Source: Isoetes taiwanensis (Eukaryota > Streptophyta > Lycopodiopsida > Isoetales > Isoetaceae). Taken from it: DNA of 64,000 nt. The notes beneath the pieces were generated by a model. The model was given only the letters and a program-made list of their open reading frames with translations, was not told the origin of the DNA and did not search any database. Below are positions 58,301 to 64,000 of this stretch, piece after piece. The DNA lies in NCBI GenBank assembly GCA_021234155.1, contig JAJEKV010000049.1:2509487-2573486 (forward strand), written 5' to 3'. Each line of letters begins with the position of its first letter. Position 1 is the first letter of the stretch. The position numbers were made by a program, and so were the translations under genes.

Positions 58301-59227
58301 TGTGTGTAAAGGGAAAGCCCTTGTTTTTTGGCGATCCTTATTGGTGCAGTGTTGATGGCTAGTTATCAGTACTATTCCACCCATATAAGCCCGATCAAGC
58401 AGTTATTGGTCGTTGCCTCGGTTGTACGTCCTCGGGCTTTCGGCCCTAGCGGGCCTCGAGCTTATGTGCCAAATATCTGGCCTCGGACGTACAACCTCAG
58501 CCACACATTTTTTGGTTATCAGCCTCGGCCAAACCAATAACCTTACCCTTATGGCACCAAAGTGCAACTCTAGATGCGCAACACCTTGTTTTATGTTGGC
58601 ATGCCTTGTTTCGGATTGATACAAGGTGTTTTATGTTGGCAACACCTTGTGTTATGTTGGCAAGGCCAATCGATATTTTAGGGCACATCAGCTATATTTG
58701 CTTCCTCACTTTATTCAAGGTTCCACATAGACACCAGGAATGTCCACGTCACTGAAAGAGTGGACCCCTATTGGTTGTTTTTTTTTTCCTGAAGCACAAT
58801 ACGTAACGTGGACATAAAAAGTGACCGCGTGGACAACGTGGCGTAGGGAACTCTCCCCTCCTTTCGCCTCAACGTGCTCTTTGAAGCTCATGATCCATAA
58901 TTGGGGATTTCTTTTTTCCAGTCCGTTTTCTGGCAGCCGGAAGATCGATCTCATCTGTGGTATCTCTTTGTAAACCATATCCTCTTTTCTGATTTAGCAA
59001 GGCACTGCCTCAGGTTTCATGCGGAGATATTGAGCTAAAACGATCCTTTTTCTGTGAAATTGCGACAATTCTGTTACCTTCGACAATTAAATCGGGGGAA
59101 GAATAGGATTAGGTCAAATTATTGAGCTCTGTTAAGACCCAAGGAGGAATTATCGTTACAGTTAGGAATATAAGTCCGGCTACAATTGAGCAGTTTTTAC
59201 TTTTAACGTCGTGGCCGTGGCGAAAGA
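55321..59227. other. Non-coding; minor repeats and upstream region of the Rab gene
   Basis: No gene recognised. A T-run of about 24 bases at 57361, followed by GAAGTCAAGGATCTGTATTA, looks like a minus-strand retroposon tail similar to that at 6628. 58420-58496 holds an inverted repeat (GGTTGTACGTCCTCGG against CCTCGGACGTACAACC). 58560-58680 holds repeated CAACACCTTGTxTTATGTTGGC phrases. A plus-strand frame at 57571-57930 has no recognisable domain. Confidence 0.4.
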
Positions 59228-60894
59228 ATGAAGCCCGGGCCATTGACCTTCAAGCTGGTGCTTCTTGGAGATGGTAGGTTTACGACTTGTCTAAGCTGGA
59301 GTGTTTTTAGGTTTCCTCATTTATTTGCTCATAAACAGTCGTTACTTTGTATCAGCACATATTTTTTACATCGGGGACCAAAATAAATCATCTAACAATT
59401 TTGTCTGATCTGCAGGTAGAGTTGGGAAGACCTCCTTAGTTTTAAGATACGTTAACAATGTGTTCTCAGAAAAGCAATCAGCGACAATACAAGCATCATA
59501 TGTTACAAAGCGTGTAAATGTCAATGGGACAATTGTAACACTTGCCATTTGGGTATGCTACCTAAAGCATTCCTCTCATCAATAAGTCACTTCTTGTTGT
59601 ATGTTTGAGTCTATTTAGATGTTGGCAAAGAAAACTGAATTGCTATACTGTTGTTTAAGATGATAAAGGCATTCATGGTCTCAGTTCATGGCATGAATAA
59701 CAGACTATGCTTTCAGTCTGTATAAGTGGTAACCATATGCAGGCATAACAGTAGAGAAAAATGTTATCTTTTCAACCATCTATTTAAGCAAGGCTGTCAA
59801 CAAGTCATAAAAAGTGCTGTGCTTTGTGCGGGTTGTCTAAGATTCAGTTATGCAGGACACAGCAGGACAGGAGCGATTTCATGCATTAGGGCCTATTTAT
59901 TATCGGGATGCAGATGGTTAGTGTGATCCCCTTATCATTTTTGTTTAGAGCAGTGGGTTTTGATTGTACTCGTTTGTCATAGGCATGGAAATCTTTTATA
60001 GACTTGTTCACTATAGCATTGATTTCATCATGCTGGTTTACCTGCCGTTCAATATAGTTAAAAAGGTCTAGACTTTGTATGTTGTATTCCCTTCATAAAG
60101 AAAGAAGATGAAATTTCGTTTATGAAATGTCATGGATGGCAACCCAAACATCTAGCACTGCATTAATTCTACCACACTATACCATGGCTGGCAACCAAAC
60201 AGCTAATGTTAGTATGGTTCAATTAATGCTGTGATAGGTATCTCATAGGCAAGATGTCTTTTCGGTGTGCAGTGAATAAAACTTGCAAAGTCTGGGCCAT
60301 CTTCATTTATCGAATGTAACATTGGTGTGCACTGATGCATTTGTGTCCTTATTTCACAATTGCAGCTGCGTTATTGGTATATGATATAATGGACAAAGAC
60401 AGTTTTACTAGAGTTAGAAACTGGGTAAAGGAACTGCGCAAGATGGCCATAAATAAAAACATAGTTCTTACGATTGCAGCAAATAAAAGTGACATGGATA
60501 GACAGCGGAAGATGGACCTTCAGGATGCAGAGAGGTATGTCATCCTAATACAACATAATTCGTTTGGCATTTCAGATGTTGTTTGTTCAGGCATATCTAA
60601 TTGTTGGCTTGGTTCAGATATGCTGCATCAATTGGAGCTACTCATTTTTTAACATCAGCAAAATTAAACGTTGGCATAGATGAAGCTTTTAAAGATATTG
60701 CATCTCGTAAGTTCGCTTCCCTACTTGTTTAACTGCATGTTCCACCTTTCCTTTGATATTCTACTGTGATGTGAGCAGGTTGCTTGGAACAGAAGAAGAA
60801 TGTTCCAGAAAGCTCGACCGTGCTCTCACAAAGAAAGAGTATAATCATTGTCGATGACCAGCCAAAGCCACCACCATCAAGTTGTTGTTCCTGA
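59228..60894 (+). CDS. Rab21-like small GTPase, six exons, intact
   Basis: Exons 59228-59273, 59416-59552, 59856-59916, 60366-60534, 60618-60706 and 60779-60894 have GT/AG borders and consistent phases, giving 205 residues. Seen: P-loop GDGRVGKT (residues 14-21), DTAGQERFHALGPIYYRD (from 62), NKSD (121-124; family norm NKxD), TSAK (150-153) and a C-terminal CCS suited to geranylgeranylation. The phrases KTSLVLRYV, ERFHALGPIYYRD and WVKELRKM closely match animal Rab21, an early-endosome Rab that cycles between GDP and GTP on membranes, rather than plant RABF (Rab5). Rab21 is absent from Arabidopsis but has, as I recall, been reported in early-diverging plants. The start is the only ATG in frame before the P-loop. 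It is a complete gene with no visible lesion. Confidence 0.93.
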
Positions 60895-61689
60895 CAAAGG
60901 ATGGCTGTCTGAGTTTTGATTCGTTCTGGATTTCTGGGAGATGTGTAACAACAAAGCCTGGCTGTTGTATTCTGCAGGAGAATTTATGGATCCGAACATG
61001 CATTCATCGTTTTGAGTGTCCAGCTCAATAGATTTGTATAAAATGTGGCTATTTTGTCTTCGTGACTCAAGTGATTATTTATCTAGTTAAATTATGTTAT
61101 CCTTACTACATCAGGAAGTAGCAAGGTGCCTAGTTTATTATAATTCCAGGTGTCTCATGTGGCCTTCACAACCTTCTACCCATTGGGGAGAAAAATCATT
61201 GTTTGCAGCTGCGGGGTTCATAAATGCACATTTTTGTCGCCTAGATCAGTGTTCTTTCTGTCCAGAAGAATTCTCTAAAAGTTTTCTTCCATCTATCAGG
61301 AATTCAACAGCCTTTTTTATTTGTATTTCTCACGAGCAATGTGCAAATAATACGTCTTTGCTAACTCTTGAACCATCTTCCTATTTCTGTAGCTCTTTTC
61401 CTTGCCCTTTCCTTTGGAAAATAAGCGAGAATAAGGGTTGTTTTTGCCATATATATACAATATATACAATATAACTCTTTCCTACCAAGCTTCTAAATCT
61501 GCCTTAAACTTGAGGTTATTAATGCTATCTTCTTACATTTTAAAAGTTGTTTTGTATGTTTATTGTGAATCAAACCGATCTAACGGCCAATATTGATTTG
61601 TGCAAATGACCAAGATTGATCATCTTTTCTAGTACGCGCCGACATTTATAGTACATGCGGCAAAAAAAGCGCCCACTCCCAAATGGCCG
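60895..61689. other. 3' flank of the Rab gene, non-coding
   Basis: Probably contains the 3' UTR. No further exon or gene is recognised. A 126-codon frame at 61094-61474 has no domain and is likely chance. Confidence 0.4.
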
Positions 61690-62025
61690 TGCCAATAATA
61701 ACACTCAGACAAAGAAAAGGTCAAATCCGGCGTTCCAATAATTAACACACAGCAAAAAAAAAAGGCCCACTCTTAAACGGGCACGACAATTATAGCACAA
61801 GAGAACTATATAGGAGCAAACAAAAAGAGAATAGGATAGAATCCTCCAGAAAAGCATGCCAATAATAACTCTCGGCAAGAAAAAGGGCAAATCTGGCATT
61901 CCAATAATTAACACACAGCAAAAAAAAGGCCCACTCCCAAACAATATAGAAAAATAAAGGCATGAGAACTATATAGAAGCAAACAAAAAGAGAATAGAAT
62001 AGAATCGTCCACAAAGGCCATTATC
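61690..62025. repeat. 168-bp tandem duplication
   Basis: Copies start at TGCCAATAATAAC (61690 and 61858). They share CCAATAATTAACACACAGCA, AGAGAACTATATAG and AGCAAACAAAAAGAGAATAG. Confidence 0.85.
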
Positions 62026-62070
62026 TTCTGCAATTGAAGAAAGGGTCATGGCTTACAGAAGATTTCCTAT

Positions 62071-62211
62071 GGTTTTGGCAAGTATGAGTATGCCAAAACC
62101 GTACTTTGATGATGTCAGAAAATGGGGTTAAAATTTTCCATGGTTTTGGCAAGTATGAGTATGTCAAAACCGTACTTTGATGACGTCAGAAAATGGGGTT
62201 TGGGTGTTGCA
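62071..62211. repeat. 71-bp tandem duplication
   Basis: GGTTTTGGCAAGTATGAGTA then TGTCAAAACCGTACTTTGAT occurs at 62071 and 62142. Within each unit GGTTTTGGCA and TGCCAAAACC form a short inverted repeat, so each unit can fold. Confidence 0.85.
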
Positions 62212-62316
62212 TGGTTCTGGTTTTTTTAAGGGGATAGGTTTTCTTACGGAGGCTTATTTTAGAAAATGGAGTTTGGGTGTTGCATGGTTATGGTTTTGGC
62301 TTTTTTTATAGAGATA

Positions 62317-62944
62317 GCGTCGTTGAACGACGTCTGCTCTGACGTGTCATGACATCTGGCCCGCCAGCGTGGCAAGCCAACAAGCCACGCGGGCACTCAG
62401 GGCACGTCAGACTAAATAGACGTCGTTCAACGACGTCTGGCTGACGTGGCATGACACGCAGGCCGTCCACCGTGGCAACAGCAGCAGGCCACGCAAGCCA
62501 ACGCGACACATCAGTTATAAGAGACGTCATTTAACGACGTCACGCTGACGTGTCATGACACATAGGCCGGCCGTCTTGGCAACAGCAGCAGACCACGCAA
62601 GCCGACGCGACACGTCAGCTATGACCGACGTCGTTAAACGACGTCTCCCTGATGTGTCATGACACGCAGGCCAGCCGTCGTGGCAACAACAGCAGGCCAC
62701 GCAAGCCGACGCGACACGTCAGCTATGACCGACGTCGTTAAACGAAGTCTCGCTGACGTGTCATGACACGCAGGCCGGCCAGCTTGGCAACAACAGTAGG
62801 CCACGCAAGCCGACGCGACACGTCAGCTTTGTCTTGCGTCGTTAAACGATGTTTGCGTCGTTTAACGACGTCGTCGTTCATAGACGTCGTGACGTCGTTG
62901 GTCAATGTGCAGACGTCGTTCAAGGTCGACGATCCCTTGTAGTG
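62317..62944. mobile_element. CACTA-like terminus with ~104-bp palindromic subterminal repeats
   Basis: Six units start at about 62317, 62420, 62524, 62628, 62732 and 62837 (period 103-105). Each opens with an ACGTCGTTNAACGACGT-type palindrome and carries TGACGTGTCATGACAC, GGCAACA.CAG and CACGCAAGCC. The array ends CCCTTGTAGTG at 62944, the reverse complement of CACTACAAGGG, the usual start of CACTA (En/Spm) terminal repeats. Subterminal arrays bound by the element's own protein are typical of CACTA transposons. The other end and a transposase gene are not visible here, so this is a truncated or non-autonomous copy. Confidence 0.65.
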
Positions 62945-64000
62945 AGTACCAATACCTTGCTATGAAAAGCAATCTCTCTTCATCTTGTCCAGAAGCAAAT
63001 CTTTCTAAAATTGTCACTGTTAGCAACTATAGAAGCTATAGAAGCATGAATCGGGAAAAAAATCGAGTTATAGAAGCATGAATCGAGGAAAAAATAAAGG
63101 TATAGAAGCAAGCACATGAAGCCAATCCTGTGCCTGGAAAAAAAAAATCAATATAAAAGAGCTTTGAAGTTATGGCCTCCTTCTGGTAGCTATGGCATAG
63201 AACAGATTGGCTGCTCCACCGTCAACATCATGCCATCGCCTCTAAACGGCTGCTCCTTCCCTGCAGAAGACTTCTAAAATAGCTTGGACTTGGTATTATC
63301 AGAATGGGTAGATCATACTTACTGTAAGTAATACTGCCTTGGACTTAGTACTATAAGAATGTAGCTCAGAATACACTCTATAATACTGTAGCTTGGCCGA
63401 AGCTTGGGGACTGATCAGAATATAAATGGCTTGAAGGGCTTGGTCTAAATCGTGAGCTTTTGGGTATATAGATCAGAATGGGCGATCCAACAAGTTTAGC
63501 AGGCTGGGTAGGGGAAGGATACTGGAGAGACTCTATTCCGACATGCAGCATGCATGCAAGTTCAAAAAGGAATGGAATTCATTTAAAGATCAGCCAGATT
63601 CTCTGTCAGTATTGGTTTCTCTCGAGGAATCAACTGATCTTCTTGAATCCAGTCAGGATGTTAATATTTTTTTGAAGTAAGTGGAACTTTTCCATCCTCT
63701 CTAAATAGTTTTATGACGAATTGAGAGCTTATTGTTTGTTGTTTACAAAAGCACAGTTAGAAAACGCATCATAGTAAAGCGAGTGGAGATTCAAAAACTT
63801 GTTAGTGATCCTGCTTTAGACAAACTATTGTCGATCAAAAACAGCTGCAAAGACATAGCAACTTGATGCAAAAATGGAGCAACTTTTGAGTGAGTTTACT
63901 AACTTTGGTAAGGGTGGAGGTGAGGATAGCCAAGCCATGGGGGTAGACTAGCAACACTTCGTTCATTTAGCAGCAAAGAGTGTTTGGATGTTGCTGATAC
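62945..64000. other. Non-coding, no gene recognised
   Basis: A TATAGAAGCATGAATCG-type phrase is repeated three times at 63020-63110. CTTGGACTTGGTATTATCAG and CTTGGACTTAGTACTATAAG (63283 and 63332) form another short duplication. Otherwise A/T-rich spacer to the window end. Confidence 0.4.

Noticed and set aside
61094-61474. 126-codon plus-strand ORF after the Rab gene
   Set aside because: Low-information composition, no domain, no splice support. It ends in an ATATATACAAT repeat and is probably the 3' flank.

Overview
The window looks like nuclear DNA of a land plant, most likely a fern or a relative. It is AT-rich and intron-bearing. It holds a long PLS-type pentatricopeptide repeat (PPR) gene of the style expanded in ferns and lycophytes, a Rab21-like GTPase gene in six exons, and a decayed FTR1-like iron permease (a family known from algae and mosses but not typical of flowering plants). 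LINE, Helitron and CACTA-like relics are scattered throughout. The lineage is inferred from protein style only.

Layout. 1-2.4 kb: tandem repeat, then a short J-domain (DnaJ) gene fragment on the minus strand. 2.4-5.8 kb: PPR gene, plus strand. 5.8-15 kb: repeats and two LINE relics of different families (9.6-11.1 kb and 11.75-13.8 kb). 15.9-17.5 kb: unidentified multi-exon gene with zinc-finger-like residues, minus strand. 17.5-30.9 kb: mostly non-coding, with tandem duplications, a fold-back element, a SINE-like sequence and a Helitron 3' end. 30.95-31.9 kb: broken FTR1-like gene. 35.5-38.3 kb: degraded copy A of a putative transposase family. 40.6-42.0 kb: long degenerate AGATTC array.

42.2-55.3 kb is the most unusual part. 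A second, diverged copy (B) of the same family lies on the minus strand (42.5-45.6 kb). Divergently, on the plus strand (48.1-51.7 kb), lies a decayed multi-exon gene. It encodes a ParB-like segment followed by a segment resembling the SAM-binding motif of beta-class N4/N6 DNA methyltransferases. Two minus-strand ORFs follow. All non-coding DNA around these genes, including two apparent introns, is filled with about 26 copies of a 22-bp palindrome: half-site AAATTGGGCG, two spacer bases, then its reverse complement. The recognisable exons lack it. A ParB-like protein beside many copies of a palindrome resembles ParB/parS logic. I propose a mobile element whose own protein binds or modifies these sites. 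Pieces of one LINE, in matching order and strand, sit on either side, so the ~12 kb block may be an insertion into a LINE.

59.2-60.9 kb: intact Rab21-like gene. 61.7-62.9 kb: tandem repeats ending in a CACTA-like terminus. The ordinary host genes (J-domain fragment, PPR, FTR1, Rab21) show no operon-like or functional linkage.
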